A stretch of 20,389 bases of DNA from a virus: the IMG/VR virus record IMGVR_UViG_3300028384_000576, positions 1-20,389 of that record; one strand, given 5' to 3'. Below the pieces are notes generated by a model that was not told the origin of the DNA, did not search any database, and worked only from the letters and a program-made list of their open reading frames with translations. Below, one piece after another: positions 1 through 7,004 of the stretch (within the stretch, counting starts at the first letter, position 1; the number at the start of each line of letters is the position of its first letter). The translations under genes were made by a program, and so were the position numbers.

Positions 1-3
1 GTT

Positions 4-177
4 TTATCTTAGGTTTGGCTTGATGCCGTGTATTAAACACTGATACGCATAGTTAGGATCGTTACGGTATTCCGTTTCTACCCAACGCTGAACATCAGCA
101 TGTCTCTTTGTTGAAGGTCGTGCAAATGAGACAGCAGTCATCATTACACGACCAAGTGCTTTAGCTATATTGGTCAT
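4..177 (-). CDS. Small 57-aa hypothetical protein
   Basis: Minus-strand reading frame starting with ATG (complement of 175-177) and ending with TAA (complement of 4-6). An AAGGAA Shine-Dalgarno lies just upstream of the ATG, and a GATAAATA late-promoter octamer on the same strand lies about 87 nt upstream (264-271). The product starts MTNIAKALGRVM and has a central basic/aromatic part (KRHADVQRW) and a C-terminus ending in GIKPNLR. I recognise no domain. It resembles the short conserved peptides scattered through T4-like marine phages. The good RBS and late promoter argue that it is real. Confidence 0.6.
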   Translation of the reverse strand: MTNIAKALGRVMMTAVSFARPSTKRHADVQRWVETEYRNDPNYAYQCLIHGIKPNLR

Positions 178-202
178 TGTTTTTTCCTTTTGTAATGATG
201 TC

Positions 203-250
203 TTGTAAGGCGGACGCCAGTTGTGCTACCAACTACTCAGGTCGAGAACT
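203..250 (-). pseudogene. Possible tRNA-Val(UAC) 5'-half remnant
   Basis: Read on the minus strand, this stretch has a D-arm-like GTAGTTGGTAGCAC, then an anticodon-arm-like GTCCGC followed by the loop CTTACAA, which would carry anticodon UAC (Val). No matching 3' anticodon strand, T-arm or CCA follows; the sequence runs straight into the RBS of the 57-aa gene. It reads as a decayed or truncated tRNA rather than a working one. Recognition is by eye only. Confidence 0.3.
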
Positions 251-263
251 TATCTTGCCAGAA

Positions 264-271
264 TATTTATC
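264..271 (-). promoter_or_regulatory. T4-type late promoter GATAAATA
   Basis: The minus strand reads GATAAATA, close to the T4 late consensus TATAAATA, and is oriented toward the 57-aa minus-strand gene. Confidence 0.5.
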
Positions 272-278
272 ATAATAG

Positions 279-307
279 TTGACAGAGAGTTTGATTTGTG
301 TTTAAAT
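279..307 (+). promoter_or_regulatory. Sigma70-like promoter upstream of UGD-like gene
   Basis: TTGACA (279-284), a 17-nt spacer, then TTAAAT (302-307). The -10 overlaps a late-type octamer TTTAAATA (301-308) that ends 5 nt before the ATG at 314. Either promoter would start transcription at or very near the start codon, and no Shine-Dalgarno is visible, so the mRNA may be leaderless. Confidence 0.45.
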
Positions 308-313
308 AGTATT

Positions 314-1042
314 ATGAAAATTGGAATAGCAGGATACGGTTTCGTGGGTAAGGCTCACGCCGCTGTATTAAAAAACAAACACGATATTGTAGTAAGCGAT
401 CCGGCACTAGGATTTGAAGCTGACTTCGCAGATGTAGACGCTGTGATTGTCTGTGTGAGTACACCTCCACGCCCAGACGGCAGTTGTCATATGGACAATG
501 TGTACGAAGTAATTGAAGCAGCACCAGATGTACCTATTCTAATCAAAAGTACGATTAGCGTAGAAGGCTGGCAGATGCTTGTAGACGCATTTCCAAACCG
601 TATGCTAAACTTTAGTCCAGAGTTTCTACGTGCCGCAAGTGCAGTAGAAGATTTACGTGCAATGGATTTGATGCTTATTGGCGGAACAAGTTGTAACTTC
701 TGGGCAAAAGTGTTTAATGTAAGTTGCGAGATAGCAGAGCCAGAAGAACTTATCCTTGCCAAGTATGCTCGCAATAGTTTCCTTGCTCTAAAGGTTGCGT
801 TCTTTAATCAGATGTACGATCTATGTGATGCACTAGACGTGGAGTATGCAGCAGTTGCACATTACACAGGAATGGATCTTCGCATTACAGAAAGTCATAC
901 ACAAGTGACAAAAGAACGTGGCTTTGGAGGACATTGCTTTCCTAAAGATACTAGCGCACTCATACAAACAGCTCAACGCGATAACGTTGATTTATCTATA
1001 CTAAAAGAGGCGATTGAGTATAACAATAAAGTACGCCGATAA
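314..1042 (+). CDS. UDP-glucose/GDP-mannose dehydrogenase-like protein (short form)
   Basis: A 242-aa member of the UDP-glucose 6-dehydrogenase family, which oxidises nucleotide sugars to uronates with NAD. Seen: N-terminal Rossmann motif GIAGYGFVG (about 4-12), the VCVSTPP strand end, KSTISVEGW, SPEFLRA, the central helix with KYARNSFLALK, and the catalytic-cysteine motif GFGGHCFPKD (Cys208). The family is usually about 400-450 aa. The C-terminal UDP-binding domain is absent here, so the active form or substrate may differ; short forms are known in marine phages. I chose the start at 314 because MKIGIAG is the natural N-terminus; the upstream in-frame extension to 221 is not family-like. It may modify host surface or capsule sugars (inference). 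Confidence 0.88.
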   Translation: MKIGIAGYGFVGKAHAAVLKNKHDIVVSDPALGFEADFADVDAVIVCVSTPPRPDGSCHMDNVYEVIEAAPDVPILIKSTISVEGWQMLVDAFPNRMLNFSPEFLRAASAVEDLRAMDLMLIGGTSCNFWAKVFNVSCEIAEPEELILAKYARNSFLALKVAFFNQMYDLCDALDVEYAAVAHYTGMDLRITESHTQVTKERGFGGHCFPKDTSALIQTAQRDNVDLSILKEAIEYNNKVRR

Positions 1043-1045
1043 ATA
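1038..1045 (+). promoter_or_regulatory. Late promoter GATAAATA
   Basis: GATAAATA overlaps the stop of the dehydrogenase gene and lies 19 nt before the ATG at 1065, with an AAGGAGA Shine-Dalgarno (1051-1057) in between. It probably drives the 1065 gene and the PAAR gene late in infection. Confidence 0.6.
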
Positions 1046-1064
1046 CTTGTAAGGAGATTACTTT

Positions 1065-1925
1065 ATGGGTATTATATCAGGCGCAGCTAAAGCAGGTACA
1101 TGGGCATTAGATAAACTAGGACTTGACTGGGTTACTGGAACAGCTGCCAGTGTTCCGGGAATTGATACATCTTATATTTCAATTTTTATCGATGTTCCAG
1201 ATTATCAGAATGACTTTGCTACTATACCTGACAGGAGTCACGGTGGTACTTTGTTGTTAAATGTTCCTAATCATAGTAAAGAGTTTGGCGCCATTGCTAA
1301 AAATATGGCACAAGCAACTCTAGCACAAATTGAATTAATAATTGCATTACAGAATATAATTGCACCTAATGGCGGCTTGAATGTTAAAGACCAATTAGAT
1401 CCTTATCACTTTGAAGTTATTAAAGAGTCATTAGAAGAAAACGGCGACGAAGTGCCTGAAGAAAAAATTAAACCAGAAGCAAATATATTCCAACAGTTAG
1501 GCGGAGCAATTACAGAAACTGGTGCTCTTTCTGCACTAGGATCAGCATATGATGCAATGGAGACTGCCGGGTTTGGTCTTTCATTTTTACAGTTAACAAA
1601 TACAGTTGCTCCTTATCCAGCAGGAATTATTACACCGGCAGGTAGTCCAACTGATGGGATTAGAGGAACAGTAGATGGTGCTTGGCCAGATTATACATTT
1701 CCTTTAAAAATTATCAGTAGTTGTGTTAGTATACAAGGAAGTTTAAATCAATATGCAGTTTCGTTGTTTAGAAATGCAATTGATACAGAAGCAGGTGCAT
1801 TATTATTGAAGAACGGTATGGCTGAATTTAGTCAGGCTATATCTGAAAATGCAAGAACAAGAGCAAAACCAGATACAGAACGTAAACCTTTTGTAGAGCC
1901 AGAAGCGCCTGGAGGTTTCTTATAA
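1065..1925 (+). CDS. Putative virion (baseplate/tail-tip region) protein
   Basis: A 286-aa protein with no domain I can name. It has a hydrophobic, glycine/alanine-rich N-terminus (MGIISGAAKAGTWALDKLG), a mixed middle with an acidic stretch (EENGDEVPEEK, near 125-135), a low-complexity Gly/Ala segment near 145-170, and a polar C-terminal tail rich in Arg, Pro and Glu. It has a strong AAGGAGA RBS and a late promoter. Its stop overlaps the start of the PAAR gene (TAATG), so the two are co-translated. By position it is a candidate partner or carrier of the tail-tip PAAR protein; this is inference from context only. Confidence 0.6.
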   Translation: MGIISGAAKAGTWALDKLGLDWVTGTAASVPGIDTSYISIFIDVPDYQNDFATIPDRSHGGTLLLNVPNHSKEFGAIAKNMAQATLAQIELIIALQNIIAPNGGLNVKDQLDPYHFEVIKESLEENGDEVPEEKIKPEANIFQQLGGAITETGALSALGSAYDAMETAGFGLSFLQLTNTVAPYPAGIITPAGSPTDGIRGTVDGAWPDYTFPLKIISSCVSIQGSLNQYAVSLFRNAIDTEAGALLLKNGMAEFSQAISENARTRAKPDTERKPFVEPEAPGGFL

Positions 1926-2194
1926 TGCCAGCGGCAGCTAGAAAAGGTAAAGACACAGCAGTAGGTTTAATAATTAGTGGCCGCACCACAGTAATATTAA
2001 ACAACACGCCTATTGCATGTGAAGGCGATACTATTACACCGCATACTCCTGGCGGAATACACAACGGTTCAGTTATTGTAGGACATACTAAGAAAGTAGT
2101 TGCAGAAAATGCTTTTGTGGCTAGAGAGGGTGACCCTACAAGTTGTGGTCACCCTATTATGTCAGGCGCCGGAAATGTTATAGCAGGCGACTAA
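1925..2194 (+). CDS. PAAR-domain spike-tip protein (gp5.4-like)
   Basis: An 89-aa protein with the features of a PAAR repeat tip, the metal-stabilised cone that caps contractile-tail spikes (T4 gp5.4, T6SS PAAR proteins). Visible marks: N-terminal MPAAARKGKDT, a CEGDTITPH segment with His, GGIHNGS, a second ...AREGDPTSCGHP with Cys and His, and GAGNVIAGD at the end. Size fits a single-domain PAAR protein (about 90-100 aa). It overlaps the upstream gene by one base (TAATG) and its stop codon overlaps the stop of the convergent lipase gene (CTAA at 2191-2194). Confidence 0.85.
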   Translation: MPAAARKGKDTAVGLIISGRTTVILNNTPIACEGDTITPHTPGGIHNGSVIVGHTKKVVAENAFVAREGDPTSCGHPIMSGAGNVIAGD

Positions 2195-2973
2195 TTTTGA
2201 CTGTTCTCTTTACCACTTGCATACATTTCTAAGTTTGCAATATAAAAGTTCATACCGTGATCTGAAAAGTTATCAATGCTACCTGCTTTGATGCCCATCC
2301 ACATACCGCGCATACGATCTTTGAAACGCTGCCATCCTGTTGGGGTACGAACATTGCCCCATGCATTCATATAATGTTCTTCACCGTGGTGTCTATAACC
2401 CATTACCCAAAGCGGCACACGAGTTACTATGTCGTTATTATTAACCCAACGATGATGCGTCATGCCTAGACTCTTGCAGTATGCTGGCCAACCCACTCTA
2501 GGAGAACCATAAGTGTATGTTTCAATAGGGTTTGGTAATGCAGGATCATGAAAACAACGACTAGCCATAATAGTTGTCATTGCTGCACCTAAACTATGTC
2601 CTGTGAACCAAAGTTTATTATCTAAGTTTTGTGTTCGTGTAATATCTTCAACAATCATAGGCCAAAGTTCATCTACTTCTTGTTTGAAACCTTGATGTAC
2701 TCTGCTAATTGTTTCTGCTACAACAGGCACAGCTTTTAAGTCTGCTTTGATATCGTTGAACTCTGTTGGCTGTGTACCGCGACACGCAATTACTAGATCG
2801 TCTGCATTTTGAAAACGATATGCTTGTGCCCCATCTCTGTTGTAAAATTCAACAGTTGTAAATCCTAATTTTTTAACTTGCTTTTTTACTTCCTTGATGT
2901 TATCATTATATGCAATTGAACTTAGTCTAGCAAATAATAACGAACGTTCCGGGAAAGACATTTTTGAAATCAT
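2191..2973 (-). CDS. Class 3 lipase (alpha/beta hydrolase)
   Basis: A 260-aa lipase_3 family protein, predicted to hydrolyse glycerides or phospholipids. Seen: oxyanion-hole region VIACRGT (about 61-67), nucleophile elbow TGHSLGAA with Ser127, YGSPRVG (about 155-161), Asp181 in NNNDIVTRVP, and a C-terminal SDHGMNFY with His239, giving a complete Ser-Asp-His triad. No signal peptide is evident. It is one of only two minus-strand genes in the window, with a GGAGG Shine-Dalgarno and a perfect TATAAATA late promoter (3008-3015) about 35 nt upstream. It converges on the PAAR gene. A role in host membrane damage or lysis, or as a virion-borne enzyme, is plausible but inferred. Confidence 0.9.
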   Translation of the reverse strand: MISKMSFPERSLLFARLSSIAYNDNIKEVKKQVKKLGFTTVEFYNRDGAQAYRFQNADDLVIACRGTQPTEFNDIKADLKAVPVVAETISRVHQGFKQEVDELWPMIVEDITRTQNLDNKLWFTGHSLGAAMTTIMASRCFHDPALPNPIETYTYGSPRVGWPAYCKSLGMTHHRWVNNNDIVTRVPLWVMGYRHHGEEHYMNAWGNVRTPTGWQRFKDRMRGMWMGIKAGSIDNFSDHGMNFYIANLEMYASGKENSQN

Positions 2974-3007
2974 TGAACCCTCCAGTGTGTTGCCCCATTA
3001 ACACAGT

Positions 3008-3015
3008 TATTTATA
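3008..3015 (-). promoter_or_regulatory. Late promoter TATAAATA (lipase)
   Basis: The minus strand reads the exact T4 late consensus TATAAATA, 34 nt before the lipase ATG. Confidence 0.7.
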
Positions 3016-3025
3016 GTTTAACTTC

Positions 3026-3033
3026 GCTAAATA
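3026..3033 (+). promoter_or_regulatory. Late promoter GCTAAATA (divergent from lipase)
   Basis: GCTAAATA is followed by a GGAG Shine-Dalgarno and the ATG at 3053. It is back-to-back with the minus-strand late promoter at 3008-3015. Confidence 0.55.
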
Positions 3034-3052
3034 CATTAACGGAGCAGATATA

Positions 3053-3316
3053 ATGAAGAAACGTACTAGAAGTATTTTAGAAGAGTTGAACAATTTGACT
3101 CTATCCGATACAAAAGATCACTTGATAGAGTCTAGCGGTAGTAATATCATCGAAAGTGCTATTAATCTTTTAAATAAAATTTCAAATACGTATGATGCAG
3201 ACACTGCTGGCGAGTTAGAAAGACGTTTTATTAATAGTATTAGAAGCGGTGATCCACGTAAGTTTAAACGTGGTATACAAAAAGTTATTGAGAGTAAAAG
3301 CAATGATATTAGTTGA
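3053..3316 (+). CDS. Small helical hypothetical protein
   Basis: An 87-aa charged, mostly helical-looking protein (MKKRTRSILEELNN..., with RRFINSIRSGDPRKFKRGI in the second half). No domain recognised. It has an ACGGAG RBS and a late promoter, and its last 14 nt overlap the start of the nucleotidyltransferase gene, suggesting translational coupling and a possible working partnership. Confidence 0.7.
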   Translation: MKKRTRSILEELNNLTLSDTKDHLIESSGSNIIESAINLLNKISNTYDADTAGELERRFINSIRSGDPRKFKRGIQKVIESKSNDIS

Positions 3317-3902
3317 AGGCGGTGCAATGCCGGGTGTAGGCCCAATTCACATTGATGAAATCGAACCAACACTTGATGCACTAGAAAAATCATTGGGAAT
3401 AGACCTAAAGAATAATGTTCTCGGTAGTGTTGGCAAAAAAGAGTTTTCAGGCGATATTGATGTTGCTATTCAAGTTGATCCTGATAAAATACCAGAACTT
3501 GTAAAGAAAATTGAAGCAAGTCCTCTAGTAAAAGATATTGCAAAGTCGAGTGTAATAATGACAAGCGTTGACATTGTTAATTACGATGCAAGCAAACAAA
3601 CATCAAAACCTCGTACAGGCAAAGTGCAAGTAGACTTTATGCCAGGCGACCCGGGTTGGATGAAAACATATTATCATTCACCAAGTGAAAAAGAATCAAA
3701 GTACAAAGGTGTATTCCGTAACATTATGATTGCAACTATTTGTGCAGTATATCAGCGTAATGCATCAGAAGAAAAAATTGATGACGGCCGCCCTGTAGAA
3801 GTTGAGCGTTGGATGTGGTCACCAAGCGACGGACTTGTACGCATTAAACGTACACCTGTACCAAAAGCAAAAGGCGACGGCTATACAAAGAAAAATAAAT
3901 AG
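3303..3902 (+). CDS. Pol-beta-superfamily nucleotidyltransferase-like protein
   Basis: A 199-aa protein with the signature of minimal nucleotidyltransferases: GSVGKKEFSGDIDVAI, where the GS...GDID pattern gives the first two metal-binding acids, and VQVDFMPGD, giving the third. Such enzymes transfer NMP to RNA, proteins or small molecules; the substrate here is unknown. The C-terminus is basic (KRTPVPKAKG...KKNK), which would suit RNA binding. I chose ATG 3303 (MILVEGGAMPGVG); ATG 3327 behind AAGGCGG is an alternative, and the longer frame from 3249 is only overlap with the upstream gene. It sits just upstream of a ligase-fold gene, hinting at a shared nucleic-acid pathway (inference). Confidence 0.78.
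   Translation: MILVEGGAMPGVGPIHIDEIEPTLDALEKSLGIDLKNNVLGSVGKKEFSGDIDVAIQVDPDKIPELVKKIEASPLVKDIAKSSVIMTSVDIVNYDASKQTSKPRTGKVQVDFMPGDPGWMKTYYHSPSEKESKYKGVFRNIMIATICAVYQRNASEEKIDDGRPVEVERWMWSPSDGLVRIKRTPVPKAKGDGYTKKNK
3894..3901 (+). promoter_or_regulatory. Late promoter AATAAATA
   Basis: AATAAATA is embedded in the last codons and stop of the nucleotidyltransferase gene, 23 nt before the ATG at 3925. Confidence 0.45.
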
Positions 3903-3924
3903 TTATGAAAGTTTAAAAGCAGCA

Positions 3925-4113
3925 ATGGAAAAGAATTACGATCCAGAGATGGTTAAAAAGATTCTAGATAGTTTTGCTGAAAATAAACAGGTACAAGATA
4001 TTGGTGTACCTGACGATTTAAAAAATGAAGAACTTGATAGAATTAAAGAGCTCGCAGGTTTAAATTTAAATAGTTCAGTAATGGTAAGCAACGGTATTAG
4101 GATGCGTAAATGA
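3925..4113 (+). CDS. Small 62-aa hypothetical protein
   Basis: I start this at ATG 3925 (MEKNYDPEMVKKIL). The frame can be extended to 3802, but that part overlaps the conserved nucleotidyltransferase in another frame and looks spurious. The product is acidic/helical (DDLKNEELDRIKELAGLN) with no domain I recognise. Its stop overlaps the next ATG (ATGA at 4110), so it is probably coupled to the ligase-like gene. Confidence 0.6.
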   Translation: MEKNYDPEMVKKILDSFAENKQVQDIGVPDDLKNEELDRIKELAGLNLNSSVMVSNGIRMRK

Positions 4114-5390
4114 GATATACTGACTTTAAAATAATAGAAAAGCGTAAGCACAAAACCGGGTCTGCTGGACAAGCAAAGGGCAAAGACACTATGCCAACAG
4201 CAAAGCCAGGACGTAGTGAACATCCTTTACAAGGTAAACTAGTAGGCGAAAGCCAACTCAATGAAGGTGCTCGTATTGATCATGCAGAAGATATTATTTT
4301 TTGGGAAGGATCTAAAGGAGCAGTTCGAGCTATTGAAAGTTTAAAAGGTTTGGAGCAAGGAGGACATGCAAATGTCACAATCAAATGGGATGGATCTCCC
4401 GCAGTCATTTTTGGCCGCAATGAAGATGGAGAGTTTGTATTTACAGACAAGTCGGGATTTGGTGCAAAAGGATACGACGGAAAAGCAACCTCAGCAAAAG
4501 CCCTCCAACAAATGTTAATGAATCGTCCGGGTTATAAGAAGAATCCAGATGGTTATGGTGATCTAATTAAAAACATGACTACAGCATATGATAACTTCGA
4601 AAAATCTATATCAAAAGATTTTAGGGGATACCTCAAAGGTGATATGTTATACTTTAACACACCAGAAATACAAGATGATCATTATATTTTTACACCAAAC
4701 ATTGTTACATATAAAGTAAAACAAGACAGTGATATTGGTAGAGATATTGCAGCTAGTAACTGTGGTATTGTTATCCATAGACTAGTAGACGAACAAGGTA
4801 CCGAACGTGCATTAGCAGGCAACGAAGTAGAAACTATTGTTACAGGAAATGATGTATTAGTTTTACCACCAGTAACTGTACAAGATCCACCGCAGATTGA
4901 TGATAGTGCTATTCAAGAGTTAAAGAAACTAGTAAGTCAAAATGCAGGAGCGATTGATTCGATATTAAATACCGAAACATTAACGCAAGCTAAAATGAAA
5001 GACTTACCTAAAATCTTTTATGCATACCTAAATTCAAAAGTTGATAGTGGACTAACCAATTTAGCCAAAGATTTTATTGCTTGGTTAAAGCAGTCTAAGG
5101 TAAGCAACGCAAAACAACAAAAAATTATCGATCTAATTAATTCAAATGTACAAGGTTACAATGCAATGTGGCAAATTGTACAAGGCATAATGAGAGTTAA
5201 AGACGATATTATTAATCAGCTGGAACAACAAGAAACCGATGTAACAGCACATATTGGACCACATGGTCCTGTGTCACAGGATGCTCATGGCGACGGCGGT
5301 GAAGGTTATGTATTGGCACATCCAGACGGGGATATCAAGCTAGTCCCTAGAGAATATTTCAGCAAAGCAAACAGATCAGTGGAGAGATAA
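4110..5390 (+). CDS. Covalent nucleotidyltransferase/ligase-fold protein
   Basis: A 426-aa protein with polynucleotide-ligase-type motifs: motif I IKWDGSP with candidate adenylated Lys92, a motif III-like FRGYLKGDMLYF (about 190-202), motif IV GEGYV with Glu398, and motif V DIKLVP with Lys410. This suggests ATP-dependent activation of a nucleic-acid end (RNA or DNA ligase family). The long insert between motifs III and IV is unusual. I recall related uncharacterised proteins in cyanophages, possibly filed under a DUF. The N-terminal 60 residues are basic and probably disordered, with MRYTDFKIIE resembling a T4 capsid-targeting start. It is translationally coupled to the gene upstream and directly abuts the gene downstream. 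Confidence 0.72.
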   Translation: MRYTDFKIIEKRKHKTGSAGQAKGKDTMPTAKPGRSEHPLQGKLVGESQLNEGARIDHAEDIIFWEGSKGAVRAIESLKGLEQGGHANVTIKWDGSPAVIFGRNEDGEFVFTDKSGFGAKGYDGKATSAKALQQMLMNRPGYKKNPDGYGDLIKNMTTAYDNFEKSISKDFRGYLKGDMLYFNTPEIQDDHYIFTPNIVTYKVKQDSDIGRDIAASNCGIVIHRLVDEQGTERALAGNEVETIVTGNDVLVLPPVTVQDPPQIDDSAIQELKKLVSQNAGAIDSILNTETLTQAKMKDLPKIFYAYLNSKVDSGLTNLAKDFIAWLKQSKVSNAKQQKIIDLINSNVQGYNAMWQIVQGIMRVKDDIINQLEQQETDVTAHIGPHGPVSQDAHGDGGEGYVLAHPDGDIKLVPREYFSKANRSVER

Positions 5391-5786
5391 ATGAAAGACG
5401 TAATGGAACAATTTGAAGCAGAACTTGACGCAATCGTTAAGCCTGTACTAGAAGACGACTGGGATGACTTTGATATGTCAGCATCAGACGATGAAGAGCC
5501 TGGATATAAGCAAGCAGCTATGTATGATCAGCTAGGCAAGGTATTAGATAGTCAAGGGAATCCAAACCCGGTTGACACAGTAACTTGCGATGATGGCAAG
5601 AAATTTAAAGTAAATGCCGATCAAGCAAGAGTAATTCGTATGTTGATGACTACCGATAAAGTTAAGCCTAACGTAAGAACACAATTCCAAAGAGACATGC
5701 AGAATAGTGCAAGTGCCGCAGACTTTTTTGATATTAAAGACTATCACGAAATCCCACAACTATTTGTAAAGAGATATTTAGGCTAA
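5391..5786 (+). CDS. Acidic hypothetical protein
   Basis: A 131-aa protein whose ATG directly follows the stop of the ligase-like gene. The N-terminus is very acidic (LEDDWDDFDMSASDDEE, about 21-37). A more globular part follows, with VTCDDGKKFKVNADQARVI and a conserved-looking C-terminus (FFDIKDYHEIPQLF). No domain recognised. Its stop overlaps the next start (TAATG). Confidence 0.75.
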   Translation: MKDVMEQFEAELDAIVKPVLEDDWDDFDMSASDDEEPGYKQAAMYDQLGKVLDSQGNPNPVDTVTCDDGKKFKVNADQARVIRMLMTTDKVKPNVRTQFQRDMQNSASAADFFDIKDYHEIPQLFVKRYLG

Positions 5787-6115
5787 TGGACAACATGGAC
5801 TTCATAAAAGGTTTATATGAAGAAGATCTAGTTGAAAAACATCTAGATGAAGATGCTTGGGCAGATATTAGAGGACGTAGAATCGAACGCTTATCTGCGG
5901 AAAAACGTGTAGCTCTTTATGCTTATATTGTTGGTTTAGAAAACGCAATGCGAGCTACTAAGTTTGTAGAGTATGCAGAGCAAGGCCGAACTCCGCCTAA
6001 TCAATACGTCAAAGGCTATCTTCCTGCTGCAAAAATGATAGATGATATTATTACAGCAGGCCCTGCATACATCGCACAGCTAAGACAACTGCATAACAGA
6101 GCCAAAAAAAGCTAA
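5786..6115 (+). CDS. Hypothetical helical protein
   Basis: A 109-aa protein with an acidic N-terminus (MDNMDFIKGLYEEDLVEKHL) and then amphipathic helices (RRIERLSAEKRVALYAYIVGL). No domain known to me. It is the last gene of a tightly packed block from 3053 and is followed by a possible terminator. Confidence 0.72.
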   Translation: MDNMDFIKGLYEEDLVEKHLDEDAWADIRGRRIERLSAEKRVALYAYIVGLENAMRATKFVEYAEQGRTPPNQYVKGYLPAAKMIDDIITAGPAYIAQLRQLHNRAKKS

Positions 6116-6131
6116 TTATAGCAGTTTTTTT
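6104..6131 (+). terminator. Weak, possibly bidirectional terminator
   Basis: An A-run, GCTA (6111-6114), a short loop, TAGC (6119-6122), then AG and a T7 run (6125-6131). The GC stem is short, but the A-run can extend pairing with the T-run. It lies directly behind a gene block. Confidence 0.4.
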
Positions 6132-6139
6132 AGTAAAAT

Positions 6140-6147
6140 GGTAAATA
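6140..6147 (+). promoter_or_regulatory. Late promoter GGTAAATA
   Basis: GGTAAATA lies 57 nt before the ATG at 6205. The leader carries a perfect 6-bp hairpin CTTCAC/GTGAAG (6158-6174) and a strong AGGAGA RBS. Confidence 0.55.
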
Positions 6148-6204
6148 CATATAACAACTTCACTGAGCGTGAAGGTGTGTCATTAGAGAATATAGGAGAA
6201 AAAA

Positions 6205-6510
6205 ATGGCAGATTTAACAGGAACAAGCGTAGCAGATAACTACGAAGTACTACGTGATGGTAACGGCGTTGGCCCAGTTACACGCATCGTAACACTATCA
6301 AAGTCAAGCATCACAGATGCAGAAGCAGTAGCAGCAATCAAAGAAGCTGAAGGCGAAGGCAATACTGTTGCTGGCGTCATCAAAGACACTAACGTAGTAA
6401 CAGTAATGCTACAAGGTGCAGGTATCACAGACGGTTCTGACTACGGAGCAACTGGTGTTACTTCAGCTACAACTCACACATTTGAGAACAAGATCGCTGG
6501 CGCAGCATAA
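6205..6510 (+). CDS. Probably abundant small structural protein
   Basis: A 101-aa protein (MADLTGTSVADNYEVL...), rich in Ala, Gly, Thr and Val and poor in aromatic residues, consistent with a compact beta-rich virion or decoration protein. Several features point to high expression: a monocistronic layout, an AGGAGAAAAAA RBS, a 5' leader hairpin (6158-6174), three successive 3' hairpins ending in a strong terminator, and an even run of GCA/GTA/ACA codons. The function is inferred from expression signals only; no family was recognised. Confidence 0.75.
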   Translation: MADLTGTSVADNYEVLRDGNGVGPVTRIVTLSKSSITDAEAVAAIKEAEGEGNTVAGVIKDTNVVTVMLQGAGITDGSDYGATGVTSATTHTFENKIAGAA

Positions 6511-6514
6511 TTAA

Positions 6515-6552
6515 TTCCTAGCTACCTTTAGGAACCGACGTTACAAGGCGTC
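6515..6552 (+). other. Two 3'-UTR hairpins
   Basis: TTCCTA (6515-6520) pairs with TAGGAA (6529-6534), and GACG (6537-6540) pairs with CGTC (6549-6552). They lie directly between the 101-aa gene and its terminator and may protect the transcript from 3' exonucleases. Confidence 0.45.
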
Positions 6553-6559
6553 ACACTAA

Positions 6560-6588
6560 AGCACCACTTTTATAGTGGTGCTTTTTTT
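6560..6588 (+). terminator. Strong intrinsic terminator
   Basis: AGCACCACT (6560-6568), loop TTTAT, AGTGGTGCT (6574-6582), then a T-run to 6588. A 9-bp perfect stem with a poly-T tail is a textbook Rho-independent terminator. Confidence 0.92.
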
Positions 6589-6593
6589 ATGAC

Positions 6594-6601
6594 TGTAAAT
6601 A
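6594..6601 (+). promoter_or_regulatory. Late promoter TGTAAATA close to ATG
   Basis: TGTAAATA ends 4 nt before the ATG at 6606 and no Shine-Dalgarno is present. T4 late transcription starts about 6 nt after the octamer, which would place the 5' end inside or next to the start codon. Confidence 0.5.
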
Positions 6602-6605
6602 CTGT

Positions 6606-7004
6606 ATGAGATTTCGCATTCAAACCATTGTAGATGTAACACAAACACATGCTCGAAAAGGTGTTGACGATTCTAAAGCAATAAAGCAACAAGCAAACTT
6701 TAATACTCTTTATAATGTAATCGGACTTAGATCAAATCCTACAGAGTTTGATATTACTATAGATAAGGTTTCTTTAACTGGGTTTGGGTTCGGAAACAAA
6801 TACAAAGGCAAACATAATGTTTGGACTGTAGATTTTACTATTGAGCAAGATAAAAGTTTAACATTAGATATGTTAGAAACAGATTTCGACCTTGTTCCAT
6901 TTATACCTGGTCTAGATGATACTGTAGACCATAGCCCAGCAGTGTTTACCACACTGTCAAATAACGGCTTTCGAAACATCATTTTTACTGAAATTGATAA
7001 ATAA
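6606..7004 (+). CDS. Conserved hypothetical protein
   Basis: A 132-aa protein (MRFRIQTIVDVTQTHARKG...) with an alternating beta-strand pattern, including FDITIDKVSLTGFGFG and VWTVDFTIEQ. The C-terminal ...GLDDTVDHSPAVF reads like a compact folded domain. I recall similar uncharacterised proteins in marine T4-like phages but know no function. It starts right after a strong terminator with its own late promoter, and appears leaderless. Confidence 0.72.
   Translation: MRFRIQTIVDVTQTHARKGVDDSKAIKQQANFNTLYNVIGLRSNPTEFDITIDKVSLTGFGFGNKYKGKHNVWTVDFTIEQDKSLTLDMLETDFDLVPFIPGLDDTVDHSPAVFTTLSNNGFRNIIFTEIDK
6996..7003 (+). promoter_or_regulatory. Late promoter GATAAATA
   Basis: GATAAATA overlaps the stop codon of the 132-aa gene, 83 nt before the ATG at 7087. 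Confidence 0.5.
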
